NCBI GenBank assembly: GCA_000720995.1
Contig: JOEL01000013.1
Location: 124,001 to 188,000, forward strand
Origin: Streptomyces celluloflavus
GTDB lineage: Bacteria > Actinomycetota > Actinomycetes > Streptomycetales > Streptomycetaceae
Length of the DNA: 64,000 nt
Direction: 5' to 3'
Of the stretch, positions 1 to 8,067 are shown one piece after another. Below the pieces are notes generated by a model. The model did not search any database. It saw nothing but the letters and a program-made list of their open reading frames with translations, and had not been told where the DNA came from. The position numbers and the translations under genes were made by a program. Position 1 is the stretch's first letter; each line of letters starts with the position of its first letter.

Positions 1-366
1 CAACTGATGCGCGGCTTCCTGTTCGCCATCTCCGCGCTGGTCATCGGCGCGTTCTTCACGGTGTGGACGATCCAGCGCAGCGGCGATGTCGCGGTGCTGA
101 AGGCGCTGGGCGCCTCGACCGGCTACCTGCTGCGCGACGCGCTGGGCCAGGCCGTGGTGCTGCTGGTGATCGGCACCGGCCTGGGGACCGCCGTCGCGGC
201 CGGGGTGGGCGCCGCGGTCGGCGGCACCGTGCCGTTCGTGCTGGACCCGTCCACCGTTCTGATCCCGGCCCTGATCATGATCGCGCTCGGTGCCGTCGGC
301 GCCGCGCTGTCCATCCGCCGCATCACGTCCGTAGACCCGCTGACCGCCCTGGGAAGTGCCCGATGA
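1..366 (+). CDS. ABC transporter permease, FtsX-type (C-terminal part)
   Basis: The gene enters the window from the left; only its last ~121 codons are present. The visible part has three hydrophobic segments (about residues 5-20, 45-75 and 85-105 of the visible part) separated by the short motif DVAVLKALGAS, which is typical of the cytoplasmic turn in FtsX/MacB-type permeases (VGVLKAIGAS in relatives). It would form the membrane part of an ABC exporter acting in lipid, peptide or drug export, or in cell-wall hydrolase control. Its stop overlaps the ATG of the following ATPase gene as ATGA, so the two are translationally coupled and almost certainly form one transporter. The substrate cannot be told from this fragment. 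Confidence 0.88.
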   Translation, partial: QLMRGFLFAISALVIGAFFTVWTIQRSGDVAVLKALGASTGYLLRDALGQAVVLLVIGTGLGTAVAAGVGAAVGGTVPFVLDPSTVLIPALIMIALGAVGAALSIRRITSVDPLTALGSAR

Positions 367-1079
367 GCCTGGAACTGACCGATGTCACCCTCACCTACCC
401 CGACGGCGGCGCGCGGCTGACCGCGCTGGACAACGTCTCGCTCACCGTCCCGGCCGGCAGCATGACCGCGGTGATCGGCCCGTCCGGCTCCGGCAAGTCC
501 AGTCTGCTGGCGGTGGCCGCGACGCTGATCACGCCGGACCGCGGCCGAGTGGTGATCGACGGCCGGGACACCGCGGGGCTGGGCCGCGCCGCGCTGACGG
601 CGCTGCGCCGCACCACCATCGGCACGGTCTTCCAGCAGCCGAACCTGCTGCCGTCCCTGACGGCCGCCGAGCAGCTCCAGGTGATGGCGCACCTGGACGG
701 CCGCTCGCCCCGCGCGGCCCGGCCGCGGGCGCTGGAGCTGCTGGCGGCGGTCGGCCTGGCCGAGCAGGCCGACCGCCGGCCGCACCAGCTGTCGGGCGGT
801 CAGCGGCAGCGGATCAACATCGCGCGGGCGCTGATGAACGAGCCGGCGGTCCTCCTGGTGGACGAGCCGACCAGTGCGCTGGACCAGGAGCGCGGCGCCG
901 CCGTGCTGGACCTGCTCACCGCGCTCACCCACCAGCGCGCGACCGCGACGGTGCTGGTCACCCACGACCGCTCCCATCTGGGCGCGGTGGACGAGGTCGT
1001 GGAGGTGCTGGACGGACGGCTCAGCTCGCCGCGGGACCATCCGCCGGTTCGTCGTCCGCCGCGTGCGAGAACAGCTTGA
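363..1079 (+). CDS. ABC transporter ATP-binding protein (LolD/MacB-like)
   Basis: A 238-residue nucleotide-binding subunit. Walker A is GPSGSGKS at about residues 39-46, the Q-loop is VFQQPNLLPSLTA, the signature is LSGGQRQR near 143, Walker B/D-loop is LLVDEPTSALD near 165, and the switch His is in VTHDRS. This is the family that partners FtsX-type permeases, and it starts inside the stop codon of one. The full ORF is open much further upstream in this frame, but the ATG at 363 gives the expected N-terminus MSLELTDVTLTYP. The C-terminus overlaps the 3' end of the convergent UspA-like gene by about 59 bases. Function: ATP hydrolysis to drive export by the adjacent permease; substrate unknown. 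Confidence 0.93.
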   Translation: MSLELTDVTLTYPDGGARLTALDNVSLTVPAGSMTAVIGPSGSGKSSLLAVAATLITPDRGRVVIDGRDTAGLGRAALTALRRTTIGTVFQQPNLLPSLTAAEQLQVMAHLDGRSPRAARPRALELLAAVGLAEQADRRPHQLSGGQRQRINIARALMNEPAVLLVDEPTSALDQERGAAVLDLLTALTHQRATATVLVTHDRSHLGAVDEVVEVLDGRLSSPRDHPPVRRPPRARTA

Positions 1080-1521
1080 GGACCGGCACGCCGACCTTGT
1101 GCCGGGCGCGGGAGGCCCAGTCGCGGTGGAAGAACTCCTCGACGAAGTGCGGGGTGGTCAGCACGATCACCTCGTCCGCGCCCGTCTCGTCGACGACGGA
1201 CCGCAGCAGGTCGAGCGGGTGGTCCTCGACCACCTGCCCGACGGCTTGCGCGCCCGTGTCACGCAGCTCCGCCAGGGTGTGCGCCAGCGCGACCTCGGCG
1301 GGGTGCGCCGCCTTCGCGCCCTCCGGCTCCCCGCCTTCCCGTACGGCCTCGTCGAACTCGCCGAGGGCGACGTCGTCGATCGCCCGCAGCAGGATGTCCT
1401 GCTTGCCGCGCGGCTGCATGAGGACGACGAAGGAGACCTGGTCGTCGCCGTGCAAAGTGGTCACAAACTCGACGTCGGCGGGCGTCAGAGGCTTCTCGAT
1501 CATCAATACGCTCGTGAACAC
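1021..1521 (-). CDS. UspA-like conserved actinobacterial protein
   Basis: A 166-residue soluble protein conserved in streptomycetes, where it is often mislabelled indole-3-glycerol phosphate synthase. The pattern FHRDWASRARHKVGVPVLKLF at the C-terminus and the preceding DEVIVLTTPHFVEEF look like the last strands of a universal-stress/HUP-type fold; no clear ATP-binding GxxGx9GS motif is visible. No TrpC active-site residues are seen, so the old name is not supported. The start is taken at the GTG at 1521 (MFTSVLMIEKPL); an ATG at 1503 (MIEKPL) is an alternative. It runs convergently into the ABC ATPase gene and overlaps its end. Biological role unknown. Confidence 0.8.
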   Translation of the reverse strand: MFTSVLMIEKPLTPADVEFVTTLHGDDQVSFVVLMQPRGKQDILLRAIDDVALGEFDEAVREGGEPEGAKAAHPAEVALAHTLAELRDTGAQAVGQVVEDHPLDLLRSVVDETGADEVIVLTTPHFVEEFFHRDWASRARHKVGVPVLKLFSHAADDEPADGPAAS

Positions 1522-1663
1522 GACGGGCGCCCTTCTTCTCTTCTTCTGGACGCCGCGTGGCCCGGCGTCCGACAGAAACCGTCCTGCCCCGTCGCCACAC
1601 AGGGCCTGTTGGCCTTAAGTGTGCCCAACGGAAGCTAAGCGGAACGAGTTATTCCGCTGATTG

Positions 1664-2506
1664 TCAGGACCGACGGTAGCGGGTGAACAGAAACCCGGCT
1701 TCCTCCAGTACGGATACGAGGGCGAACCGCTCCGGAACGGGGAGCGCGGGGCCGCCGGCGATCCGCTGCGCGTCCCCCGCGGCGACGAAGGGGGCCAGCG
1801 ACAGGCACAGCTCGTCCAGCGCGCCGGCCGCCGCGAACTGCCCCAGGAGCGACGGCCCGCCTTCGGTGAGCAGCCGGGTGTGGCCCCGTTCGGCCAGTAC
1901 CGCGGTCACCCGCGCCGGGTCGACGCCCGTGCCCTCGCCCGCGAACAGCACCTGCGCGCCCGCCTCCCGGGCCGCCCGCACCCGCTCCGGCGGGGCGCCC
2001 GTGCCGGTCAGTACGAGGGTCGGGGTGAGCGGCTCGGTGAACAGCGGCAGGGTGAGGTCCAGCTCCAGACCGGCGCTCACCACCGCGATGGCGGGGGCCG
2101 GGGCCTGCCCGGCGGCGGCCCGGCGGGCGGCGAACACCGCGCGGGCGCGGGCCGGCCGGTAGCCCTCCTGACGAACCGTTTCGGCACCGACCACCACGGC
2201 ATCCGCGAGCCCCCGCAGCACCCCGAAGATCCGCATGTCGGCGGCGCCGGAGAGCGGCTGCGAGCGGCCGTCGTGATGGGCCGCGCCGTCCAGCGAGGAG
2301 ACCATGTTGGCGCGCAGCCAGCCGGTGCGGCCGGCCCGCACCGGATCGTCCGCCGCCGGGTACGCGTAGGCGTCGGCCAGCTCGTCCGGTGTCCACTCGC
2401 GGTCCGCGGCCTCGGCGGCCGCCGGTCCCGGTGCGGGGTGCGCCGGGTGCTCCTCGGCGGCGCGGGCCGGTACGTGCGGGGCGGGAAGGGGGAACAGGCG
2501 TCGCAT
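1664..2506 (-). CDS. Pyrimidine reductase family protein (RibD C-terminal/DHFR-like)
   Basis: A 280-residue NADPH-dependent reductase of the RibD C-terminal family. Family landmarks are WLRANMVSSLDGAA near residue 70, FGVLRGLADAVVVGAETVR in the middle, and LLTEGGPSLLGQFAAAGALDELCLSLAPFV near the end, which form the Rossmann-like nucleotide-binding fold of bacterial 5-amino-6-(5-phosphoribosylamino)uracil reductases. There is no deaminase domain, so this is not a full RibD. The ATG at 2506 (MRRLFPLP) is preferred over an ATG nine codons upstream. It is divergent from zapE with only ~66 bases between starts, a pairing common in streptomycetes. Whether it acts on the riboflavin intermediate or on another pteridine/pyrimidine is not shown by the sequence. 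Confidence 0.88.
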   Translation of the reverse strand: MRRLFPLPAPHVPARAAEEHPAHPAPGPAAAEAADREWTPDELADAYAYPAADDPVRAGRTGWLRANMVSSLDGAAHHDGRSQPLSGAADMRIFGVLRGLADAVVVGAETVRQEGYRPARARAVFAARRAAAGQAPAPAIAVVSAGLELDLTLPLFTEPLTPTLVLTGTGAPPERVRAAREAGAQVLFAGEGTGVDPARVTAVLAERGHTRLLTEGGPSLLGQFAAAGALDELCLSLAPFVAAGDAQRIAGGPALPVPERFALVSVLEEAGFLFTRYRRS

Positions 2507-2572
2507 GGCGGCAGTGTGACATGCCTCGCTCACGGCTCGGGCGGCCGCGCACAGCGGCTAGGCTGGAGAGCT

Positions 2573-3691
2573 GTGTCACCTTCCGAACCCTCGTCACCGC
2601 AGCCCGCCCCGATATCCGGCCCGCCGGCCGACAGGAGCGGCGCGGCCCCCGCCGCGCTCACCGCGCGCGCCCCGCACGTACCGGCCGACCGTCTGGTCGC
2701 CGAGATGGTGCCGCCGCCGCGCTTCCAGGGCGCCCGCTTCGACACCTACCTCCCGGACCCGAACCAGGCCAGCCAGGCCGAGGCCGTCCAGGTCCTGAGC
2801 GCTTTCGCGGCGGGTATCGACGGCGGGGGCGGCCCGGCCAGGCGGCGCTGGTTCGCGAAGAGCCCCCGGAAGCCCGCGGCGCCCAAGGGCCCGCGCGGTG
2901 TCTATCTGGACGGCGGCTACGGCGTCGGCAAGACCCATCTGCTGGCCTCGCTCTGGCACGCCACCCCCGCCCCGCCCGAGCGCAAGGCGTTCGGCACCTT
3001 CGTCGAGCTGACGAACCTCGTCGGCGCGCTCGGCTTCCAGCAGACCATACGGACCCTCGGCGACCACCGGCTGCTGTGCATCGACGAGTTCGAGCTGGAC
3101 GACCCGGGCGACACGGTCCTGGTCTCCACCCTGCTCGGCAAGCTGGTGGACTCCGGTGTGGCACTGGCCGCGACCTCCAACACACTGCCCGGCAAGCTCG
3201 GCGAGGGCCGGTTCGCCGCCGCCGACTTCCTGCGCGAGATACAGGGCCTGAGCGCCCACTTCCGGCCGCTGCGCATCGACGGCGAGGACTACCGCCACCG
3301 CGGCCTGCCCGAGGCGCCCGCCCCGTACGACACCGAGACCGTCATCCGCACCGCGCACCACACCCCCGGCGCCTCCCTCGACGACTTCCCCGCCCTGCTG
3401 GAGCACCTGTCCAAGGTCCACCCCAGCCGGTACGGCGCCATGTGCGACGGCATCCGGGCGGTCTGCCTCACCGACGTCCAGGCGGTGCCCGACCAGTCCA
3501 CCGCACTGCGCCTGGTGGTCCTCGCCGACCGGCTCTACGACCGGGAGATACCGGTGCTGACCTCGGGCAAGGCTTTCGACGAGCTGTTCAGCGACGAGAT
3601 GCTGCGCGGCGGCTACCGCAAGAAGTACTTCCGCGCGATATCCCGGCTGACGGCCCTGGCCCGCGACGCCGCCCCGCTGGCGGCCGGCTGA
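2573..3691 (+). CDS. zapE: Cell division protein ZapE (AFG1-like AAA ATPase)
   Basis: A 372-residue P-loop ATPase of the AFG1/ZapE family. Walker A is GGYGVGKTHLLASLW near residue 121, Walker B is LLCIDEFELDDPGD, sensor 1 is ALAATSNTLPGKLGEGRF, and the C-terminal signature FDELFSDEMLRGGYRKKYFRAISRL matches the family. The N-terminal ~45 residues are Pro/Ala/Ser-rich and probably disordered. The GTG start at 2573 gives VSPSEP and avoids a very long open extension. In proteobacteria ZapE associates with the Z ring; in actinomycetes its role is less defined. Divergent from the RibD-C reductase gene, with which it shares a short promoter region. Confidence 0.92.
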   Translation: MSPSEPSSPQPAPISGPPADRSGAAPAALTARAPHVPADRLVAEMVPPPRFQGARFDTYLPDPNQASQAEAVQVLSAFAAGIDGGGGPARRRWFAKSPRKPAAPKGPRGVYLDGGYGVGKTHLLASLWHATPAPPERKAFGTFVELTNLVGALGFQQTIRTLGDHRLLCIDEFELDDPGDTVLVSTLLGKLVDSGVALAATSNTLPGKLGEGRFAAADFLREIQGLSAHFRPLRIDGEDYRHRGLPEAPAPYDTETVIRTAHHTPGASLDDFPALLEHLSKVHPSRYGAMCDGIRAVCLTDVQAVPDQSTALRLVVLADRLYDREIPVLTSGKAFDELFSDEMLRGGYRKKYFRAISRLTALARDAAPLAAG

Positions 3692-3779
3692 CCCTCGGCC
3701 CGCCACGGCCGGGGGCGCCGCGCTCCCGGACACGGGCGCGCCGCCCGGTCGTCCCGTGCGGCGCGCCGGCGTCCGGCGG

Positions 3780-6035
3780 TCACCGGCCGGGTGCGGCGGC
3801 GTCCGCCGGCGCCAGCGCCGCCAGCCCCGCCGGCAGCGCCCCCGTGTGGATCACGCCCAGCCGCTGGGTCGCCCGGGTGAGCGCGACGTACAGGTCGCTC
3901 GTCCCGAACTCCCCCGGCTCCACCACGATCACCGAGTCGAATTCCAGGCCCTTGGCCTGCCGCGGGTCGATCAGCACCACGGGGCTGGTCAGATCCGGGG
4001 AGGCGCCGGCGGAGGCGGCCGGGAGGGCGGCGGAGAGCGCCGCGTGGCGGGCGCGCGGGGCGATCACCGCGAGACGGCCCGCCTCGCGGGTCTCCCGTGC
4101 GACGGCCCCGGCGACCGCGTCGGCGACCTCGTCGGTGCGGAGCGCCCAGGGGCGGGTGCCCGTGGAGCGGATCGAGCGCGGCGGCGCGAAGGAGGGGTCC
4201 GCGGACCGGGGTACCGCCGCCGCGATCTCCATGATCTCGGTCGGCGTACGGTAGTTGACGCCGAGCCGGACGTGGTGGCGGCGGTCGCCGACGTACGGCG
4301 CGAGGATCGTCTCCCACGCACCGCAGCCGCCCGGCTCCGAGGTCTGTGCGGGGTCGCCGACCAGGGTCATCGAGCGGGTCGGGCAGCGGCGCATCAGCAG
4401 CCGCCAGGCCATCGCGGACAGCTCCTGCGCTTCGTCCACGATGATGTGGCCGAAGGCCCAGGTGCGGTCGGCCGCGGCGCGTTCGGCGGCGCTGCGGTGG
4501 TCGGCCTCCTCCTGCCGGTCCGCGAGCCGTTCCGCATCGATCAGGTCGTGCGCGGCCAGCACCTCCGAATCCTCCTCGTCGCGGTCCTCGAACTCCTGGG
4601 TGCGGGAGCCGTAGGAGAGGTCGAGCACGCCCTGCGCGTAGGCGATCCGCTCCTGGCGCTCGGCCTCCGCCGCGGCGCGGGCCGCCGAATCGTCCTCGCC
4701 GAGGAGTTCGGCGGCCTCGTCGAGGAGCGGCACGTCCGCCGGGGTCCATGCGCCGCCGGTCCGCCGGATCGCGTCCGCGTCGGCGTCCGGGAGGTGGACC
4801 GGGTCGGCGAGGAAGTCCGCGACCAGTTGCTGCGGGGTGAGGGCGGGCCACAACTCCGCGATGGCGTCGTACACTTCGGGGCTCGCCGCGATCGTCTTGC
4901 CGAGCTGGGCGATGTCGTCGGGGCCGAGGAGGTTGGGCCCGCCGTACGGGTCCGCGCCGATCCGCCCGGCCAGCTGCGCGGTGAGCGCGTCGATGACGTG
5001 GAACGCGAAGTACGGGCGGGCGAGGTTGTGCGGCAGCCTCGTCTCGCGCGCCCGGCGCCGCGCCTCGTACACCGTGTCCGCGTCCAGCCGCAGTTCGCCG
5101 TCCTCGTGGTCGATCACGGTCTCGGGGCCGGGCAGGATCTGCCGGTCCCGCACGAAGCGCGCCAGCGCGTCCGCCATCGCCGCACCGCCCTTGACCGCAG
5201 CGGCCCCTGCGGTGTCGGTCCCGGTCGGGGTCACGCCCGGGAAGAGCTCGCCGGGCGTGGCGAGCAGGACACCCGTCTCGCCGAGCGCGGGCAGCACCTC
5301 CTCGATGTAGCGGAGGAACGCCGGATTGGGCCCGACGATCAGCACGGCACGGCGGGCCAGCTGCGCACGGTGCGCGTACAGCAGATACGCGGCGCGGTGC
5401 AGCGCGACGACGGTCTTGCCGGTGCCGGGGCCGCCCTCCACGACGAGGACGCCGTCGTGCGGGGCGCGGATGATCCGGTCCTGCTCGGCCTGGATGGTCT
5501 GCACGATGTCGTGCATACGGCCGGTGCGCGCCGCGTCCAGCGAGGCGAGCAGTACGGCGTCCGCGTCGGCGCCCTCGTGCCCGGTGCGTACGGCGTCGGC
5601 GAGGTCCAGGATCTCGTCGTGCAGGGCGGTGACCCGCCGGCCCTCGGTCGTGAGGTGACGCCTGCGGCGCAGCCCCATCGGGGTGTGCCCGGTGGCCAGG
5701 TAGAACGGGCGGGCGACCTCGGCCCGCCAGTCGATGACCAGCGGAGTACGGTCCGTGTCGTCGCGCCGGATGCCGAGTCGGCCGATGTGGTGATCGCGGC
5801 CGTCACGGAATACCAGCCGGCCGAAGCAGAGCCCGTTCTCCCCGGCGTCGAAGGCGGCCAGCAGTCCGGCCTGCTCGCTCACCAGCACATCGCGCTCCAG
5901 CCGCGCCTGGGCATTGTTCCCCGCCGACGGCAGGGCCTCCCGCACCGCCGTCTCGGCCCCGGCCCGCAGTTCGGCGAGGCGCCCGTGGAGCAGATCGAGG
6001 AATTCCTGCTCGCGCCGCAATTCCCCGTCCGGCAT
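3780..6035 (-). CDS. helD: HelD-type RNA polymerase recycling ATPase (UvrD/Rep-like helicase)
   Basis: A 751-residue superfamily 1 helicase-like protein of the actinobacterial HelD class. Motif I is VVEGGPGTGKTVVALHRAAY, motif II is IIVDEAQELSAMAWRLL, motif III is LVGDPAQT, motif IV/V are NYRTPTEIMEIA and DPRQAKGLEFDSVIVV, and motif VI is LYVALTRATQRLGV. The N-terminal coiled-coil arm (about residues 1-60) that enters the RNA polymerase secondary channel in this family is present. HelD proteins remove stalled RNA polymerase from DNA; a subset (HelR) displaces rifamycins. The ATG at 6035 (MPDGELRREQEF) is chosen because the best promoter lies at 6124-6154, so an ATG at 6125 would precede transcription. 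No rifamycin-associated element is seen upstream. Confidence 0.9.
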   Translation of the reverse strand: MPDGELRREQEFLDLLHGRLAELRAGAETAVREALPSAGNNAQARLERDVLVSEQAGLLAAFDAGENGLCFGRLVFRDGRDHHIGRLGIRRDDTDRTPLVIDWRAEVARPFYLATGHTPMGLRRRRHLTTEGRRVTALHDEILDLADAVRTGHEGADADAVLLASLDAARTGRMHDIVQTIQAEQDRIIRAPHDGVLVVEGGPGTGKTVVALHRAAYLLYAHRAQLARRAVLIVGPNPAFLRYIEEVLPALGETGVLLATPGELFPGVTPTGTDTAGAAAVKGGAAMADALARFVRDRQILPGPETVIDHEDGELRLDADTVYEARRRARETRLPHNLARPYFAFHVIDALTAQLAGRIGADPYGGPNLLGPDDIAQLGKTIAASPEVYDAIAELWPALTPQQLVADFLADPVHLPDADADAIRRTGGAWTPADVPLLDEAAELLGEDDSAARAAAEAERQERIAYAQGVLDLSYGSRTQEFEDRDEEDSEVLAAHDLIDAERLADRQEEADHRSAAERAAADRTWAFGHIIVDEAQELSAMAWRLLMRRCPTRSMTLVGDPAQTSEPGGCGAWETILAPYVGDRRHHVRLGVNYRTPTEIMEIAAAVPRSADPSFAPPRSIRSTGTRPWALRTDEVADAVAGAVARETREAGRLAVIAPRARHAALSAALPAASAGASPDLTSPVVLIDPRQAKGLEFDSVIVVEPGEFGTSDLYVALTRATQRLGVIHTGALPAGLAALAPADAAAPGR

Positions 6036-6123
6036 TCTCTTGTTTGACAACTCAACCCCGCTCGGATAGAATTCGAAATGAAGCTGGATATGTGTTCCGA
6101 TTCCATCGGGCACAGAAGACTTC

Positions 6124-6154
6124 AATATACGCAGAGAAATACCCCGGCCGTCAA
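6124..6154 (-). promoter_or_regulatory. Candidate sigma70-type promoter of helD
   Basis: Read on the minus strand, TTGACG (plus positions 6149-6154) is followed after 19 bases by TATATT (6124-6129). The -35 box lies in the loop of the adjacent hairpin. The AT-rich stretch here is unusual in this window. Spacing is one to two bases longer than ideal, so this is a candidate only. Confidence 0.4.
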
Positions 6155-6176
6155 TTCGGTCCGGGGTATTTCTTTT
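6135..6176 (+). terminator. Intrinsic terminator-like hairpin upstream of helD
   Basis: A perfect 13-base stem, AGAAATACCCCGG (6135-6147) and its complement (6161-6173), encloses a 13-base loop and is followed on the plus strand by TTTCTG within a T-rich run. It is a textbook rho-independent terminator for plus-strand transcripts, although no intact plus-strand gene precedes it. On the minus strand it overlaps the helD promoter region. Confidence 0.65.
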
Positions 6177-6258
6177 TCTGCCGGGCTACGGGGCCGGGCG
6201 CCGGTGCCCGGCCCCGCGAGCTCCGGGAAGTGTCCGCGCTGCGGCCGCCGGGGCTTCC

Positions 6259-6640
6259 TCAGCCGAGCAGCTCGGCCGGCCGGTCGGCCTGCCGCTCCAC
6301 GGTCCCCGGCGGGTTCCTTGGGTGCTCGGCGTCGTCGAGGGCGAGCAGGAACAGTCAGACAAGGGCGAGGAGTCTGCGGCACTCCCCCAGCCGCGCGCGT
6401 TCGGCGGCCGTCAGATCGAACCGGTCCAGGAAGGACACGACGTCGAGGGGCCGATCCACCCAACTGGCCACGTGTTCCGTGATCTCGGCCAGTTCGAAGG
6501 CGCGGTCGCTGAGACCGGAGTCCTCGAAGTCGACGACCCGTACGCGCGAGCCGTCCCAGCGGACAAGGACCGCACCGGCGCGGGCATCGGCATCCGCATC
6601 CCCGTCCGCCGCCCAAGAGGCAAGTCCGAACAAGCACTTC
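6259..6640 (-). pseudogene. Aminoglycoside-phosphotransferase-family relic (truncated, in-frame stop)
   Basis: On the minus strand a reading frame encodes VLVRWDGSRVRVVDFEDSG, then LSDRAFELAEITEHVASW and AERARLGECRRLLALV, the C-terminal half of an APH/choline-kinase-type phosphotransferase with its metal-binding DFE segment. The frame is then broken by TGA (6355-6357) and continues in the same frame for 31 residues (ending RPAELLG) to a natural-looking stop at 6259-6261. The N-terminal kinase lobe and the catalytic HGD loop are absent or degraded: the residues preceding VLVRW are low-complexity Asp/Ala. It is therefore a dead remnant. The upstream limit given is approximate. Confidence 0.7.
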
Positions 6641-6889
6641 ACGTCGACACCCCGCATGTTCAACACTCTGCTGCGGCACGTGCGAGCCCTCGGAGACACA
6701 CCACCGCCGAACTTGAGCAGCGATGGCGCGCCCTCCAGCACGTCACGCTCAGCCCCAGCCGGATCGGCGACATCGCACGCGCCGCCCTGGTCCTCAACCG
6801 AATCTGGAAGTGATCGCTGCTGAAGGAGCACGGCAGTCCGTGGATTGATTCGGGTGCCCGTCGCGGCCAGGAGCTTATGCTTCTCGGCC
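6641..6889. other. Intergenic segment between relic and S41 peptidase
   Basis: No supported gene. A plus-strand frame ends in ALQHVTLSPSRIGDIARAALVLNRIW, which could be a gene fragment, but I do not recognise the family. The immediate upstream of the peptidase start has only a weak Shine-Dalgarno. Confidence 0.4.
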
Positions 6890-7780
6890 ATGCCTACCCA
6901 CGCAGAGATAGTCGGCCTGGCCCTGGACCGGATCACGGCCGGATACGTCTTCCCCCAGCGAGCCTTGGAGATCAACAGCGCGATCCGGAGCCGGCTCGCC
7001 GCCGGGGCGTACAACACGCTGAGCGGCCCCGCGCTCTGCGAGGCCCTGACCGCCCACCTGCAGGAGGTCTGCCCGGACAAGCATCTGAGGCTGCTCTGGC
7101 AGGATGAGCCGCAGTCCATGGATCCGGCGGACGAGGATGAAGGCCGGGCGGCCTTCCTCGCCATGCTGAGGGCCGAGAACCAGGGCGTCCGCCGCTTCGA
7201 GCACCTCAAGGGCAACGTCGGCCATCTCGACATCCGGCGGATCGCCGACGCCGGCGAGGGCGCCCGCGCGATCGGTGCGGCGATGGAACTGGTCGCCCAC
7301 ACCAGTGCGCTCATCCTCGATCTGCGTGAGTGCCGCGGTGGCTCACCCGAGGGCGCCGCCATGTGGTGCAGCTACTTCTTCCCTGACGACCAGGTGCACC
7401 TCAACGACATCTACGAGCGCTCCACCGGCTCCACCCGCCAGTACTGGACCGCCTCGCATCTGCCCGCGCCGCGCTACCTCGACCGCCCGGTGTACGTACT
7501 CACCAGTGCCATCACCTTCTCGGGCGGGGAGGACGTGGCGTACACCCTGCAGGCGCACGGGCGCGCTGTTCTCGTCGGCGAAACGACCCGCGGTGGTGCT
7601 CACCCGACCGCCCGGCACCCGGTGACGGAACACATCACCATCACCGTGCCGACCGCCCGGACGATCAGCACCGTCACCGGGACCAACTGGGAGGGCGTGG
7701 GCGTGGTGCCGGACCTGGCCGCCACCTCGGAGCAGGCGCTGGAGGCGGCACACAAGGACGCGCTGCGACGCGCAGCGTAG
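6890..7780 (+). CDS. S41-family (C-terminal processing-type) peptidase, IRBP-like
   Basis: A 296-residue protein of the interphotoreceptor retinoid-binding-protein/tail-specific protease fold. The N-terminal helical part (about residues 1-95) is followed by GNVGHLDIRRIAD, ALILDLRECRGGSPEGAAM, and the nucleophile segment VLTSAITFSGGEDVAY, in which Ser sits at the expected place; the following GETTRGGAHPTARH corresponds to the stretch that often contains the general-base Lys in classical tail-specific proteases, here without Lys. No signal peptide is obvious, so it is predicted cytoplasmic. The ATG at 6890 (MPTHAEIVGLALD) fits the family start better than an ATG 15 codons upstream. Substrate unknown; IRBP-like members may not be proteolytic. 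Confidence 0.85.
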   Translation: MPTHAEIVGLALDRITAGYVFPQRALEINSAIRSRLAAGAYNTLSGPALCEALTAHLQEVCPDKHLRLLWQDEPQSMDPADEDEGRAAFLAMLRAENQGVRRFEHLKGNVGHLDIRRIADAGEGARAIGAAMELVAHTSALILDLRECRGGSPEGAAMWCSYFFPDDQVHLNDIYERSTGSTRQYWTASHLPAPRYLDRPVYVLTSAITFSGGEDVAYTLQAHGRAVLVGETTRGGAHPTARHPVTEHITITVPTARTISTVTGTNWEGVGVVPDLAATSEQALEAAHKDALRRAA

Positions 7781-8067
7781 CTGTTCCGGCGTAACCGTCC
7801 ATCCGGGGATGACGGGGACTCAGCATTCCGTTGGGAAACCCCCATTGACCGCGTTCGAACACTGCGCCGCAGAGTCCCTGGAGGCCGGTAGCGTGCCCCG
7901 AGTGATCGTGCCCATCGTCGGGCGAGCGCCCCACGGCCGCCGGGCGAGCGGCTGCTGCACCGCCTGGCCGCCGCGGACGCCGGGATCGCGTTCGCGTCCG
8001 GTCCACGGTGACGGTCGGACCGGTCCCATGGGGTGACTTCGGCGTCAGATCGTGCTCTCGGCCGTCC
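7781..8067. other. Intergenic region, no gene seen
   Basis: Short open frames exist on both strands but none has a recognisable domain or ribosome binding site. A plus-strand stretch could encode ERLLHRLAAADAGIAFASGP before a stop, possibly a decayed gene end, but this is not enough to call. Confidence 0.4.

Noticed and set aside
1661-3691. A 676-codon plus-strand frame across the RibD-C gene
   Set aside because: The first 300 codons lie antisense to a real gene and lack domain similarity; only the part from the GTG at 2573 is ZapE. High GC opens such frames everywhere.
3780-6035. Calling the helicase HelR (rifamycin-displacing)
   Set aside because: No RAE was found upstream and the sequence alone does not separate HelR from general HelD.
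6641-6830. A transposase remnant on the plus strand
   Set aside because: A short stretch looks gene-like (SRIGDIARAALVLNRIW), but no DDE motif or terminal repeats are visible, so it cannot be assigned.
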